Source: Haloplanus sp. GDY1 (GTDB lineage Archaea; Halobacteriota; Halobacteria; Halobacteriales; Haloferacaceae). From it: a stretch of DNA of 64,000 bases. Position numbers and translations under genes: made by a program. Under the pieces are notes generated by a model. It saw only the letters and a list, made by a program, of their open reading frames with translations. It was not told where the DNA came from and searched no databases. The DNA lies in the NCBI RefSeq assembly GCF_023703775.1, contig NZ_CP098514.1:2019998-2083997 (forward strand), given 5' to 3'. This document shows, piece by piece, positions 1 to 9,084 of the stretch (its first letter is position 1; every line of letters begins with the position of its first letter).

Positions 1-1
1 C

Positions 2-634
2 CAGGAGGTCGCCGAGATGGCCAACGACCTGTTCGTCCCCGAGCGCCACGACCTGGACGGCATCCTCGTCGGCGGCCCCTCGCCGACGAAAGACGAGTTC
101 CTCGACGGCGACTACCTCCACCACGAACTGGGGGACCTCGTGGTCGGCAAGTTCGACGTCGCCTACACCGACGAGTCGGGACTCCACGACCTCGTCGACG
201 CCGCGCAGGACGTCCTCGCCGATCAGGAGGTGATGAAGGACAAAACGCAGATGGAGGAGTTCTTCGAGAACCTCCACACCGGCGACCTGGCCACCTACGG
301 CTTCGAGCAGACCCGCCGCAACCTCGTGATGGGCGCCGTCGACCGCCTGCTCATCAGCGAGGACCTCCGGAAGGACGTGGTGGTGTACGACTGCGACGGC
401 ACCGAGGAGTTCGAGGTGATCGACCGCCGCCACTCGACGCCCGACCACGAGTGTTCCGACGGGAGCGAGGCCGAGGTGAAAGAGCGCGAGGACGTCATCG
501 AACACCTGATGGCCATCGCCGAACAGCGCGGCACCGAGACGAAGTTCATCAGCACGGACTTCGAGAAGGGGGAACAGCTCTACGACGCCTTCGGCGGCAT
601 CGCCGGCATCCTGCGTTACTCGACGGGCATCTAA
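2..634 (+). CDS. prf1: Peptide chain release factor aRF1, C-terminal part (5' truncated)
   Basis: The reading frame is open from the window edge, so only about the last 210 residues of a protein normally a little over 400 long are present. aRF1 recognises all three stop codons and releases the nascent chain. The visible part matches the middle and C-terminal eRF1/Pelota-type domains: a segment with GILVGGPSPTK followed by the family's KDEFLDGDYLHHEL-like stretch, then a C-terminal domain ending in AGILRYSTGI. The N-terminal NIKS-type decoding motif and the GGQ motif lie upstream of the window. An internal ATG at 17 is not the true start. A separate glycosyltransferase gene follows after 41 bases. 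Confidence 0.93.
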   Translation, partial: QEVAEMANDLFVPERHDLDGILVGGPSPTKDEFLDGDYLHHELGDLVVGKFDVAYTDESGLHDLVDAAQDVLADQEVMKDKTQMEEFFENLHTGDLATYGFEQTRRNLVMGAVDRLLISEDLRKDVVVYDCDGTEEFEVIDRRHSTPDHECSDGSEAEVKEREDVIEHLMAIAEQRGTETKFISTDFEKGEQLYDAFGGIAGILRYSTGI

Positions 635-675
635 TCGGCCACCTTTTTGCTGAGTGCGGGTCCAGGTCCGACCGA

Positions 676-1902
676 ATGTCCCTCCTCCGCCGTCTGCTCG
701 CGCGTCGCGACGACCGCCCCCTGTTCGTCGCCCTCGCCCTCCTCGTCATCGCCGCCCTCGCCACCTACCCCGTGGCCGACTGGTATCTCCGATCGATCGA
801 CGTCGCCCCTCGCTTCGGCTTCTGGGACTTCGGCGCCTACTCCAGCGCCGTCGACCGTTGGACCGCCGGCGAGCCGCTCTACCTGCAAAACGAGAACGGC
901 GGCTACCACGGGAGCTACCTCTACCCGCCCGTCGCCCTCCTCGCGTTCGCCCCCTTCCTCCTCGCCCTCCCCTTCCGGCCCGCCGTCCTCCTGTGGACGG
1001 CCTGCACCGTCGCACTCCTCTGGGTCGCCGTCCAGCGGCTCGCCACCGCCCTCGGCGTCTCCCTGCGGCCGTGGGAGCGCCTGGCCGTCCTCCCGCTGGT
1101 CGTCGGCTTCCAGCCCGTGTTGCTCTCGATGAAACTCGGCCAGACCGCGGCCGCGCTGGGTGCGCTTCTCACCTTCGCGGCGTCCGCGTCGCTCCGCGGT
1201 CGCCCGTCTCTCAGCGGCGCCCTCACCGCCGCCGTCGGCGTCGTCAAACTCCCCTACGCCCCCGCCGGCGCCCACCTGCTCGGCGACCGTGACCGGTTCG
1301 TCGGCGCCGTCCTCGGCGGCCTCGCCCTCCTCGCGCTCTCCCTGGTCGCCTTCGGCGTCGACGCCCATCGAACCTTCCTCGACGTCCTCGCGTGGGGAGT
1401 TCGGGAGGGCAGCACCGCCCGCTCGCCCCGCGTCTGGCTCCCGCCTTACTACCGCCCGCTGTACGACGTCCCCCACGCGCTCCTGGTTCGCGTCCTCGGG
1501 AGCCTCGCCATCGCCGTCGGCGTCCTCCGGGCGCCGGCCGAAGCCGTCCGGGAGACCACCGCGCTCGGCTTCGCCGCCGTTCCCCTGCTCGCACCGCTGA
1601 CCTACGCCTACTACTTCGTCGCCGCGATTCCGGCCGTCCTCCTGCTCGTGGCCGCCGAACTCGACCGCCCGGACGGCTACCCGGCGCTCCCGCTCGTCGG
1701 CCTTCTGCTCCTCCACGGCCACTCTTACGGCCTCCGGACGGCCGGCCGGCTGGCGCCCGAGTGGGTGCCCGGCATCCTCATCCAGCCCGGCCTCTGGGGG
1801 AACCTCCTCCTCGTCGGCCTCGCGGCCGTCCGCGTCGCCCGCGCCGGCGGCCCCGTCGCCGTCCGGTCGCTCGCGTCGGCCGCGCGGCGGCGCGGGGACT
1901 AG
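676..1902 (+). CDS. GT87-family (DUF2029) polytopic membrane glycosyltransferase
   Basis: A 408-residue integral membrane protein with about 9-10 hydrophobic segments. After the first membrane segment comes the acidic loop WDFGAYSSAVDRW, then GEPLYLQNENG and a YPPVALLAFAPF segment. This layout is typical of GT87 mannosyltransferase-like proteins that use polyprenyl-phosphate-linked sugars on the outer membrane face. The substrate cannot be told from sequence. The ATG at 676 is chosen because it directly precedes the first membrane helix; the frame is open further upstream but overlaps aRF1. It overlaps the opposing zinc-ribbon gene by 4 bases at its 3' end. Confidence 0.8.
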   Translation: MSLLRRLLARRDDRPLFVALALLVIAALATYPVADWYLRSIDVAPRFGFWDFGAYSSAVDRWTAGEPLYLQNENGGYHGSYLYPPVALLAFAPFLLALPFRPAVLLWTACTVALLWVAVQRLATALGVSLRPWERLAVLPLVVGFQPVLLSMKLGQTAAALGALLTFAASASLRGRPSLSGALTAAVGVVKLPYAPAGAHLLGDRDRFVGAVLGGLALLALSLVAFGVDAHRTFLDVLAWGVREGSTARSPRVWLPPYYRPLYDVPHALLVRVLGSLAIAVGVLRAPAEAVRETTALGFAAVPLLAPLTYAYYFVAAIPAVLLLVAAELDRPDGYPALPLVGLLLLHGHSYGLRTAGRLAPEWVPGILIQPGLWGNLLLVGLAAVRVARAGGPVAVRSLASAARRRGD

Positions 1903-2324
1903 CGGAGCAGTTCCGCCAACTGGCGGCGGCGACGGTCGAGGTCGACGTGGGGCTCGATCCCCTCGGCGTCCGCCAGTCGGTCGAGCGTCAACAGCACGTC
2001 GGCGCCCGCCCGCTCGGCGTGGGCACAGCAGTCGTCGACGGCGTCGCGCCGGAGGGCCAGGGAGTCCAGCAGGCCGAGCGTCAGTGCGAACGCCGCGCCC
2101 GCCTCGCCGGTCGGGAACGCGGGGTGGATCGACTCGAAGGTCGGCTCCGACGGCGCCTCGCTCGCCGCGTGGGTGCGAAGACAGACGACACAGACCGCCG
2201 CCGCGCCCGCGTCGGGCGCGTACCGCCGCAGGGCCGGCGGGACAGGAAACCGGACGACGTCGCCGCCACAGGCCGGACACGTCGTCGGCCCGCCCGCGTC
2301 GTTCGTCCCGTGGTCGTTGCTCAT
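1899..2324 (-). CDS. DUF6276-like zinc-ribbon haloarchaeal protein
   Basis: A 141-residue acidic protein with an N-terminal zinc-ribbon made of two CxxC pairs (CPACGG near residue 16 and CVVC near residue 45). A helical region follows that ends in repeated Arg/Leu residues. It resembles the haloarchaeal DUF6276 family by length and by the paired CxxC layout; no function is known. It is convergent with the glycosyltransferase gene and overlaps it by 4 bases. The likely start is the ATG that precedes SNDHGTNDAGG. Confidence 0.65.
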   Translation of the reverse strand: MSNDHGTNDAGGPTTCPACGGDVVRFPVPPALRRYAPDAGAAAVCVVCLRTHAASEAPSEPTFESIHPAFPTGEAGAAFALTLGLLDSLALRRDAVDDCCAHAERAGADVLLTLDRLADAEGIEPHVDLDRRRRQLAELLR

Positions 2325-2429
2325 GACTCGACGCTCCGCGGTGCGGACTGAAAAAGGGCGCCCTCGTGGTGGCGTCCGTCGCCGGTCGTCCGTCTCGGGG
2401 GAGTCCGAGACTCGCGTTCGACGGTGGCG

Positions 2430-3119
2430 TCAGTCGTCGGCCTCGACGACTTCGAGGCCGCTCTCGGATTCGGCGGCCGCCTCGGCCTTCTCCTCTTCTT
2501 CCTTCTTCGCTTTGATCTTCTTCAGTCGGAAAATCTCCTCGCGCTCCTGTTCCTCCAGTTTCTGCTCGATGTACTCCTTGTTCTCGCGGAGGTCGGGCAG
2601 GAGTTTGAACTCGAGGGCGTTGACGCGGCGCTTGGTGGTCTCGATTTCGGTGAGCATCTTCTTCATCGCCGTCTCTACCTCGGCCGCGAGGATGATGGAT
2701 TCGAGGAGTTCCTCGTAGGCGTCGGCCGCCTCGTCGATGCGGGCCGAGGAGCCCAGCAGGCCGTAGCCCCGCTGGTCGAGGCTCTTTCTCACGCGCGAGG
2801 ACTCGATCTGTGGCACGACCACACCCATGATGTTCTTCGACTGGGTCGTGATCTCCGGGTGTTCCTTGAGCGCGGCGGCGGCGCCGCGGACCGCGACGTC
2901 CCCCTCCATCGCCCGCGCCATGTTGATCTTTCGCTGTGCGGTCTCGTAGTTCTCGTCGAGGTCCGCACGGATGTCCTGGGCCTGATCCAGGATGTCCATG
3001 AACTCCATGATGAGGCCGTCCCGCTTTTGCTCCAGCGTGTCGTGCCCCCGCTCGGAGAGTTCGATCCGGTCCTCTATCGCCATGAGGTTCTTGCGAGTGG
3101 GTTTGACGTCCTCGGCCAT
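2430..3119 (-). CDS. atpD: A-type ATP synthase subunit D (central stalk)
   Basis: A 229-residue subunit of the rotor stalk that links the A3B3 head to the membrane ring. The sequence begins [36 protein letters not shown] in outline: an N-terminal helical hairpin rich in charged residues. A long C-terminal coiled coil follows with a Lys/Glu-rich tail ([12 protein letters not shown]). This is the last gene of the usual haloarchaeal order H-I-K-E-C-F-A-B-D. Here it is separated from atpB by about 4.5 kb carrying the bat-bop-crtY-brp cluster. An AT-rich element (tatccttttac, about 3148-3158 on the plus strand) just upstream may give it its own promoter. Confidence 0.95.
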   Translation of the reverse strand: MAEDVKPTRKNLMAIEDRIELSERGHDTLEQKRDGLIMEFMDILDQAQDIRADLDENYETAQRKINMARAMEGDVAVRGAAAALKEHPEITTQSKNIMGVVVPQIESSRVRKSLDQRGYGLLGSSARIDEAADAYEELLESIILAAEVETAMKKMLTEIETTKRRVNALEFKLLPDLRENKEYIEQKLEEQEREEIFRLKKIKAKKEEEEKAEAAAESESGLEVVEADD

Positions 3120-3153
3120 TGCCGGGGAGTTGTGGACCGAGCCCCTTATCCTT

Positions 3154-4215
3154 TTACTGTTCGGCGGCCCGCCGGCCCAGCGCCATCCGCTCTACCCGAT
3201 CCATCCAGGTCACCACGACGACGTGCGGGAGCGTCAGGACGGCGACGAACACCAGATACAGCGCCGCCAGCGTCGCGGGCGCGGTCCCCACCCCGGCGAC
3301 GACCCAGACGCCGACGAGCAGGAGGACCGACACGGCGGTCAACGGGACCGCCTCGCGCCCCGTCCACAGGAGCGCCGCGACCGGGCCGGCGGCCGCCAGC
3401 GCCCCTCGCGCGCCCTCGTCGACGCCCACCAGTCGAACCACGTGCCGTAGCGAGTGCCACACGCAGAAGTACACCCCCACGGCGACCAGCGGCGGGACGA
3501 CGAGGAAGTACGCCCACAGCAACAGCGTCTCGCCGGCGTCGCGACGCCAGGCTCGCCCGCCGTCGCGACGGTAGCCCGCGATGAGAGTCCCGAGGGTCAG
3601 GGTCGCGAACCCGACCCCCAGGCCCGCCCGCGCGTCGGGCGCGACCATCCACGCCGCGCCGAGTTCCCGGCCGAACAGCGCCACCCACGCGTCGATCACC
3701 GCCCGGTACCGCTCCGGGAAGCGGAGCATCGGCACCAGCATCGGCAGACCGCCCCGGACGAGTACCGTCCCCGCGCGCACGCCCACGCCGTCCAGGTGCG
3801 GACTCCCCAGCGCGTCGAGGGCATAAAGGTCGCCCTGTCCCCAGTGGAGCCACGTCAGGCCGACGAACAGCGCCGCCGCGACGACCGGCGCGACGGCCCA
3901 CAGCGCGGCGTAGACGCCGCCGAGCAGGAGGTACGCGAGGCCGACGAGCGCCATCGTCCGGGGCGTCGGACGCCGGCCGGCGGCCCGCGCCGGCGCCAGG
4001 TGGTCGACGGCGCCGTGTGGCAACCCGAACACGAGGAGGCTCGCGGCCAGCGGGAGATAGCGAAGCCACCGCGGGAGCGTCGCCGTCGCCCCCGCCGCTG
4101 TCGCGACGGCGGTGCCCAGAAGCAGCGCCGAGACGACGACCCAGGCGGGGCGACAGCCGACCGCGAGCATGAGCGTCGCGGGCGCCCGGTCGCGAGTCCG
4201 GTGTGTCCCCCCCAT
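3154..4215 (-). CDS. brp: Brp/Blh-type beta-carotene 15,15'-dioxygenase
   Basis: A 353-residue multispanning membrane enzyme that cleaves beta-carotene into two retinals, the rhodopsin chromophore. The iron-binding histidines of the Brp/Blh family are visible: HGAVDH (H67, H72), LHWGQGD (H124), and WHSLRH (H254, H258). Hydrophobic helices surround each motif. The ATG lies 4 bases downstream of the crtY stop, so the two are almost certainly translated from one message. The product supplies retinal to the bop protein encoded two genes upstream. Whether it is the brp or blh orthologue of Halobacterium cannot be separated by sequence alone. Confidence 0.93.
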   Translation of the reverse strand: MGGTHRTRDRAPATLMLAVGCRPAWVVVSALLLGTAVATAAGATATLPRWLRYLPLAASLLVFGLPHGAVDHLAPARAAGRRPTPRTMALVGLAYLLLGGVYAALWAVAPVVAAALFVGLTWLHWGQGDLYALDALGSPHLDGVGVRAGTVLVRGGLPMLVPMLRFPERYRAVIDAWVALFGRELGAAWMVAPDARAGLGVGFATLTLGTLIAGYRRDGGRAWRRDAGETLLLWAYFLVVPPLVAVGVYFCVWHSLRHVVRLVGVDEGARGALAAAGPVAALLWTGREAVPLTAVSVLLLVGVWVVAGVGTAPATLAALYLVFVAVLTLPHVVVVTWMDRVERMALGRRAAEQ

Positions 4216-4219
4216 CGTC

Positions 4220-5008
4220 TCACGATCCGGCGCCGGCGTCCGCTCCCCGAGGCTCCGACTCCGCCGCCCCGTACCGATCCATCACCCACCGGTAGAGCAC
4301 CAGTCCCTGTACCACGAAGCAGTTGGTCACGAGGAAAAAGAGCGCCTCCTCGACGGGGAGGCCAGCGACCGCGAGGCCGGTGGTGTACCGATCCGAGAGG
4401 ATCCAGATGCCGTACTCGATGGCGACCCGGTCGGCGACACACAGGTACGTCGTCGGGACGAGGACGCCGAGCGCGACGAGTCGGCGGTGTGCCCACAGCT
4501 GCGGCGCGCCGACGGCCCACTGGAGGGCGAGCACCGGCGCCGCCCAGGCCAGGATCGCCCCGAGGTAGAACGTCGACGGCGTCCCGAGCAGGTGCCACCC
4601 GCCGACGCCGATGCCGGCGGCGACAGCCACGGCGCCCAGTCGGCCGCGGATCGATCCCACGCCGGTCGGCCACGCGGCCGGCAGCGACAGATGCGAGAGC
4701 CACAGCGCCGTCAGCCACGGCTGGATCAGGATGAACAGGTACTCCTCGACCGGAGCGTGGCCGAGCGTCGCGAGCGTGCTCCCCTCGCCGTAGGACCACA
4801 CGCCCGTCGCGATGAGGTAGTTGTCCCACGGCGTCGTGTACACGAGGGCGACGACGGTGACGATGGCGACGCCGACCCAGTACCGTCGGCCGCTCCCGAG
4901 CGGCCGGACGGCGATGCGCGTCCGGCTCACGAACGCCGTCGCGACCATGAGCATCATGGCCGGGAGCAGGAAGGCGAGGTGGAACTGAAGGTACGTTGGT
5001 CCGGTCAT
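4220..5008 (-). CDS. crtY: Lycopene beta-cyclase, CrtYcd-fusion membrane type
   Basis: A 262-residue membrane protein with two repeated lycopene-cyclase domains, as in archaeal CrtY (a fusion of the bacterial CrtYc and CrtYd halves). It converts lycopene into beta-carotene. Motifs: TPWDNYL near residue 59 followed by PVEEYLFI in the first half, and the paired PVEEALFF in the second half. At least six hydrophobic segments are visible. It sits between bop and brp on the same strand, 102 bases from bop and 4 bases from brp, so the order follows the pathway to retinal. An AT-rich element (ccgtatagct, 5062-5071) in the bop-crtY gap could be a weak internal promoter. Confidence 0.93.
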   Translation of the reverse strand: MTGPTYLQFHLAFLLPAMMLMVATAFVSRTRIAVRPLGSGRRYWVGVAIVTVVALVYTTPWDNYLIATGVWSYGEGSTLATLGHAPVEEYLFILIQPWLTALWLSHLSLPAAWPTGVGSIRGRLGAVAVAAGIGVGGWHLLGTPSTFYLGAILAWAAPVLALQWAVGAPQLWAHRRLVALGVLVPTTYLCVADRVAIEYGIWILSDRYTTGLAVAGLPVEEALFFLVTNCFVVQGLVLYRWVMDRYGAAESEPRGADAGAGS

Positions 5009-5109
5009 CGTGGCCTGCCGGCGTCACCCGAAGCGGGTCGGGCCGAGGGTTGGGTGGAGCCCCGTATAGCTTCTTGGGTCACGCTATCACGAGCGGGAAC
5101 GCCGCCGGG

Positions 5110-5856
5110 TCAGTCGGCCGGTTCCGCGGCCGCCGTCCCCGACCCCGCGGCGTCGAGCACCTCTCGACTCGACAGGAGGATGAGGCCGAATCCGACCTTC
5201 GCGACCAGGTCGAGCACCATGAATCCCGCCGTCTCGACGTACAGCGAGACCACCTGTAACCCCTCGGTGCCGACGATCCACCACACGGGGTAGATCAGCC
5301 AGACGACGACGATCAGCGTCCGGAGCGTGCCGAACGTCGACGCCGCCGGCCCCGAGAGGCGGCTGGCCCTCTCGTCGAGCGAGCCGTACAGCATGTAGAG
5401 GAGCACGAGCAGGAAGCCCGTCGAGACGCCCCACCAGATCAGCCGGCGCGCCCCCGCGGTGAGAACGCCCGGCCCCGCCGACAGCGTCGCGACGGCGCCA
5501 GTCCCGATCATCAGCATGTCGAGGCCGACCAGCGCCGAGAGCTGGTTCCGGTCCGCCCCGGCCAGCAAGCCGAGGTCGATCAGCAGGAGCGGCGTCGTGA
5601 AGAACCAGTCCGTGTACCGCGCCCAGTAGATGGGCACCTCCTCGCCACCCAGCTGGATCGTCGTCAACCCGAAGCCCAGCGCCATGGCGAGGTAGTTCAC
5701 GAACGCGATGGCGGTGATGAAGACGGTGACGATGTAGAACTCCTGTCGCCGTCGGTCCGTTTCGCCCCAGCCCCTGGCGATGAAGTACAGCATCCCCAGG
5801 AACATGCCGAGCGTGCCGATCCAGAGCCAGATTCCTTCGCTACCGGGTTGTGGCAT
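5110..5856 (-). CDS. bop: Bacteriorhodopsin (light-driven proton pump)
   Basis: A 248-residue, seven-helix microbial rhodopsin. In helix C the [16 protein letters not shown] stretch carries D83 (proton acceptor, D85 of the Halobacterium protein), T87 and D94 (donor, D96). R80 matches R82. Helix G has [12 protein letters not shown] with the retinal-binding lysine K220 (K216). Two glutamates, E198 and E208, fit the proton-release pair. The D/T/D set marks an outward proton pump, not a chloride pump or a sensory rhodopsin. The ATG at 5856 is chosen because a TATA element and a Bat-type upstream site lie at the right distance; a longer open frame overlaps bat. It is flanked by bat upstream and crtY downstream. 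Confidence 0.97.
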   Translation of the reverse strand: MPQPGSEGIWLWIGTLGMFLGMLYFIARGWGETDRRRQEFYIVTVFITAIAFVNYLAMALGFGLTTIQLGGEEVPIYWARYTDWFFTTPLLLIDLGLLAGADRNQLSALVGLDMLMIGTGAVATLSAGPGVLTAGARRLIWWGVSTGFLLVLLYMLYGSLDERASRLSGPAASTFGTLRTLIVVVWLIYPVWWIVGTEGLQVVSLYVETAGFMVLDLVAKVGFGLILLSSREVLDAAGSGTAAAEPAD

Positions 5857-5882
5857 GATGCACCCGAAATCGGGGGGCGATC

Positions 5883-5910
5883 GGTGTAAGCGTCGTCCAC
5901 AACTAGTTTG
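5883..5910 (-). promoter_or_regulatory. bop promoter: Bat-type upstream activating element plus TATA box
   Basis: Read on the minus strand, ACTAGTT followed by GTGG (5901-5907 and just downstream) precedes TTACACC (5883-5889) by 11 bases. The bop start codon lies about 27 bases further on. This closely resembles the Halobacterium bop promoter, in which an ACTAGTT-centred upstream element bound under Bat control sits just ahead of a TTACACA TATA box and the message is nearly leaderless. The element overlaps the stop codon of bat, so bat's end and bop's control site share the same bases. Confidence 0.85.
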
Positions 5911-7558
5911 GCCGCTCGTCGAGGAGCGCGCCGAACACCTTCCGCTGGGCCGCCCGCAGGTGTTCGTGGAACGTCGACCGGCAGACGCCCATGCCCGCCG
6001 CGAGTTCGTCGCCGGTCGTCTCGTGGGGCCACTCGAAGAAGCCGCCGCTGTACGCACGCACCAGCGCCGCGTACTGCCGCTCCGTCAGATCCTCACGCAG
6101 GCGCGCGACGAACGCCTGCCGCGGTTCGTCCCGCTCCTCGCGGTGGCTGTACCCGACCAGGTCCGCGTCCGCGAACCGCTCGGTGAGCGCCTCGGCCAGC
6201 GACCGCGCGAGGGACTCGCGGGCCACCCCGACGGTGATCCGCGCGGTGCCGTCGGCGACGACCAGGTCGCGGAGATCGGCCCCGTGGTCCGCGAGGAGCG
6301 TCCACAGCTCCGCCCCGGCGACCGACAGCTCGATCAGACAGCCCGTTTCCCCCTCGGTGAGCACCGCGTGTACCTCGACTTCCGTCGTCGCGGCCGCCTC
6401 GCGCACCGCCGCCCCCGTCGCGTCCGACAGTTCGAACAGGCTGGCCGGCCGGTCGCGGTCCGCGACGCTCCCGGCGTACGCCAGCCGGCAGTCCAGCCGC
6501 TCGGCCAGGTCGACCAGCGGGTGGTTCACGACCGTGAACCGGAGTTCGATCACCGCCGTCCCCCGGAGCGTCAGCCGGCTCTCCAAGGTGTTGATGCCCG
6601 TGGCGACGGTCCGGCCGAGCGCGGTCAGCACGGCACGCTCGTGGTCGTCGAACTCGGAGTTGGTCCGGGCGTAGACACAGAAGGCGCCGTAGGTCGCGTC
6701 GCCGTACTGGAGCGGGACCCCGACCGCGGCCGCCGGTCCCCCGACCGTGTCGAGCGCCCGGATCCGGACGCCGCCGCCGGCGACGGCGGCCGCCACCGCG
6801 TCGGTGGCGACGCCCCCGAGGTCCGCGGCCCCCTGGGCGCCGTGGTCCCCGTCGACCGGGACCCGGTCGGGAACGGCGTCGTCGGCCACGCCCGCGACGT
6901 CCCCGGGGACGACCGCCTCGTCCGCGGGATCGTAGGGGCCGATCCAGGCCCCGTCGTAGGTCGTGGCCAGCCCCTCGACGACGGCCCGTTCGAGTTGCTC
7001 CCGGGAGCGCGCCTCGGCCACCGCGCCGGTCACGTCGGCGACGACGCCGTCGAGACGCTCGAGCAGGAGTTCCTGTGCGGCCCGCTCCCGTTCGATCCGC
7101 GCGGCCCGTCTGGCGGCGGCCCGCTCCGCGCGCTTGCGCCGGGTCACGTCCTGCTGGAACCCGACGTAGTGGGTCACCTCGCCCGCCTCGTCGCGGAGCG
7201 GCGCGATGGTCACCTCGTTCCAGAACAGCTCCCCGTCGCGTCGGTAGTTGCGAAGCTCCACGGTCGTCGCCTCGTCGCTCTCGATCGCCGCGCGCATGCG
7301 GGCGACCGGGGCGTCCCTCGTCGCCTCGCCCTGCAGGAACCGACAGTTCCGCCCGACGGCGTACGCCGGCGGGTAGCCCGTGATGCGCTCGAAGGCCGCG
7401 TTCGCGTACACCAGCGGCATGTCCGGCCGCGACGCGTCGGCGACGGTGATCCCGACCGGTGCCTCGTCCATCGCCCGGGTCTTCAACGACTCGTCGACCC
7501 CGTCGGTGCTCGCCGACGTCACCGTCCCTTCCCCTCCGGAGCGCACTCCCCCGGTCAT
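5903..7558 (-). CDS. bat: Bacterio-opsin activator Bat: LOV/PAS, GAF and HTH_10 domains
   Basis: A 551-residue regulator. Residues about 30-140 form a PAS/LOV domain with the signature GRNCRFLQG (C72) and the other flavin-contact residues N104, N114 and Q135. A short coiled linker leads to a GAF domain (about 180-330), then an unlabelled beta-rich segment, then the C-terminal HTH_10 DNA-binding domain ([10 protein letters not shown] ... [15 protein letters not shown]). In Halobacterium, Bat activates bop, brp and carotenoid genes under low oxygen and light. The ATG at 7558 is preferred: upstream codons include only TTG/GTG, and an AT-rich element lies about 30 bases before it. It starts about 110 bases after atpB on the same strand. 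Confidence 0.9.
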   Translation of the reverse strand: MTGGVRSGGEGTVTSASTDGVDESLKTRAMDEAPVGITVADASRPDMPLVYANAAFERITGYPPAYAVGRNCRFLQGEATRDAPVARMRAAIESDEATTVELRNYRRDGELFWNEVTIAPLRDEAGEVTHYVGFQQDVTRRKRAERAAARRAARIERERAAQELLLERLDGVVADVTGAVAEARSREQLERAVVEGLATTYDGAWIGPYDPADEAVVPGDVAGVADDAVPDRVPVDGDHGAQGAADLGGVATDAVAAAVAGGGVRIRALDTVGGPAAAVGVPLQYGDATYGAFCVYARTNSEFDDHERAVLTALGRTVATGINTLESRLTLRGTAVIELRFTVVNHPLVDLAERLDCRLAYAGSVADRDRPASLFELSDATGAAVREAAATTEVEVHAVLTEGETGCLIELSVAGAELWTLLADHGADLRDLVVADGTARITVGVARESLARSLAEALTERFADADLVGYSHREERDEPRQAFVARLREDLTERQYAALVRAYSGGFFEWPHETTGDELAAGMGVCRSTFHEHLRAAQRKVFGALLDERPN

Positions 7559-7667
7559 GCGCTCCCACAGGACGTAGCGCACAAATGGGTTTGGACGGGC
7601 GTCGTCGCGGTGTCGATACGTCAACAAAATCCGGCGGTCCGGGCGGCCCCCGGAACCGGTAGGGGAG

Positions 7668-9083
7668 TCAGTCCGCCGTGACCTCTTCTTCCGCGTCCTC
7701 GGCCGCGTCCTCGTAGTACTGCTCGATGAGGTCTTCGTCGATCCGGTTGAGTTCCTCCTTCGGGAGGTTCGAGAGGAGGTCCCAGCCGATGTTCAGGGTC
7801 TCGTCGATGTCGCGGTTCGTGTCGAAGCCCTGGTCGACGAACTCGCTCTCGAAGTCGTCGGCGAAGTCGAGGTACTTGTTGTCACGATCCGACAGCGCCT
7901 CGCGGCCGACGATGTTCACCAGGTCGCGCAGGTCCTCGCCCTCCGCGTACGCGGCGTACATCTGGTCGGAGACGTCGGCGTGGTCGGCGCGGGTGAGGCC
8001 CTCGCCGATCCCGTCGTCCATGAGGCGGGAGAGCGAGGGGAGCACGTTGACCGGGGGCTGGACGCCCTGACTGTTGAGGTCGCGGTCGACGTAGATCTGC
8101 CCCTCCGTGATGTAGCCCGTCAGGTCGGGGATCGGGTGGGTGTCGTCGTCGCCGGGCATCGTCAGGATCGGGATCTGCGTGACCGACCCCTCGCGCCCTT
8201 CGATCCGGCCGGCGCGTTCGTACAGCTGCGCCAGGTCGGTGTACATGTAGCCGGGGTAGCCACGGCGGCCCGGCACCTCCTCGCGGGCGGCACCGATCTC
8301 TCGGAGCGCCTCACAGTAGTTGGTCATGTCCGTCAGGATCACCAGCACGTGGTAATCCTTGTCGAACGCGAGATACTCGGCGGTCGTCAGGGCCATCCGC
8401 GGCGTGACCGTCCGCTCGACGGCGGGGTCGTCCGCGAGGTTCATGAAGACGACCGAGCGCTCCAGCGCGCCGGTGCGCTCGAAGTCGTCCATGAACTCGT
8501 TTGCCTCCTCGGCGGTGATGCCCATGGCGCCGAAGATGACGGCGAACTCGGAGCCTTCGCCGCCCTCCTCCTCCTCGGGCACGCTCGCCTGTCGCGCGAT
8601 CTGGAGCGCGAGTTCGTTGTGCGGCAGCCCCGAACCGGAGAAGATGGGGAGCTTCTGCCCGCGGACGAGGGTGTTCATGCCGTCGATGGCGGAGACGCCG
8701 GTCTGGATGAACTCCTCGGGGTACTCCCGGGCGTAGGGGTTGATCGCCGCGCCGACGATGTCGCGGCGCTCCTCGGGTTCGATGGCCGGGCCGCCGTCGA
8801 TCGGTTCGCCCGACCCCGAGAGCACGCGACCGAGGAGGTCCTCGGTCAGCTTCATCTTCAGCGTCTCGCCCTGGAACCGGACGAACGCGTTCTTGTCGAT
8901 GCCCGAGGTCCCCTCGAACACCTGGATGGCGACGAGGCCGTCCTCGGATTCGAGCACCTGTCCGCGGCGGATCTCGCCATCGGCGGTCTCGATTTCGACC
9001 ATCTCGTCGTAGCCGATGGGTTTGTCGACCTCGGCGAACACCAGCGGGCCGCTGATCTCGGTGATCGTCTTGTACTCTTTCAT
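7668..9083 (-). CDS. atpB: A-type ATP synthase subunit B
   Basis: A 471-residue non-catalytic nucleotide-binding subunit of the A3B3 head. It begins [16 protein letters not shown] and contains the B-subunit hallmarks [18 protein letters not shown] and [15 protein letters not shown]. The canonical Walker A GxxxxGKT is replaced by the SGSGLPHN stretch, as expected for B subunits. The C-terminus is acidic. Its start is 1 base after the atpA stop, consistent with tight translational coupling. In related operons atpD follows immediately; here bat, bop, crtY and brp come first. Confidence 0.97.
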   Translation of the reverse strand: MKEYKTITEISGPLVFAEVDKPIGYDEMVEIETADGEIRRGQVLESEDGLVAIQVFEGTSGIDKNAFVRFQGETLKMKLTEDLLGRVLSGSGEPIDGGPAIEPEERRDIVGAAINPYAREYPEEFIQTGVSAIDGMNTLVRGQKLPIFSGSGLPHNELALQIARQASVPEEEEGGEGSEFAVIFGAMGITAEEANEFMDDFERTGALERSVVFMNLADDPAVERTVTPRMALTTAEYLAFDKDYHVLVILTDMTNYCEALREIGAAREEVPGRRGYPGYMYTDLAQLYERAGRIEGREGSVTQIPILTMPGDDDTHPIPDLTGYITEGQIYVDRDLNSQGVQPPVNVLPSLSRLMDDGIGEGLTRADHADVSDQMYAAYAEGEDLRDLVNIVGREALSDRDNKYLDFADDFESEFVDQGFDTNRDIDETLNIGWDLLSNLPKEELNRIDEDLIEQYYEDAAEDAEEEVTAD

Positions 9084-9084
9084 G

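Noticed and set aside
631-2280. Long minus-strand open frame opposite the glycosyltransferase gene
   Set aside because: Its predicted protein is Arg/Gly/Glu-rich with no domain, as expected for an antisense frame in GC-rich DNA.
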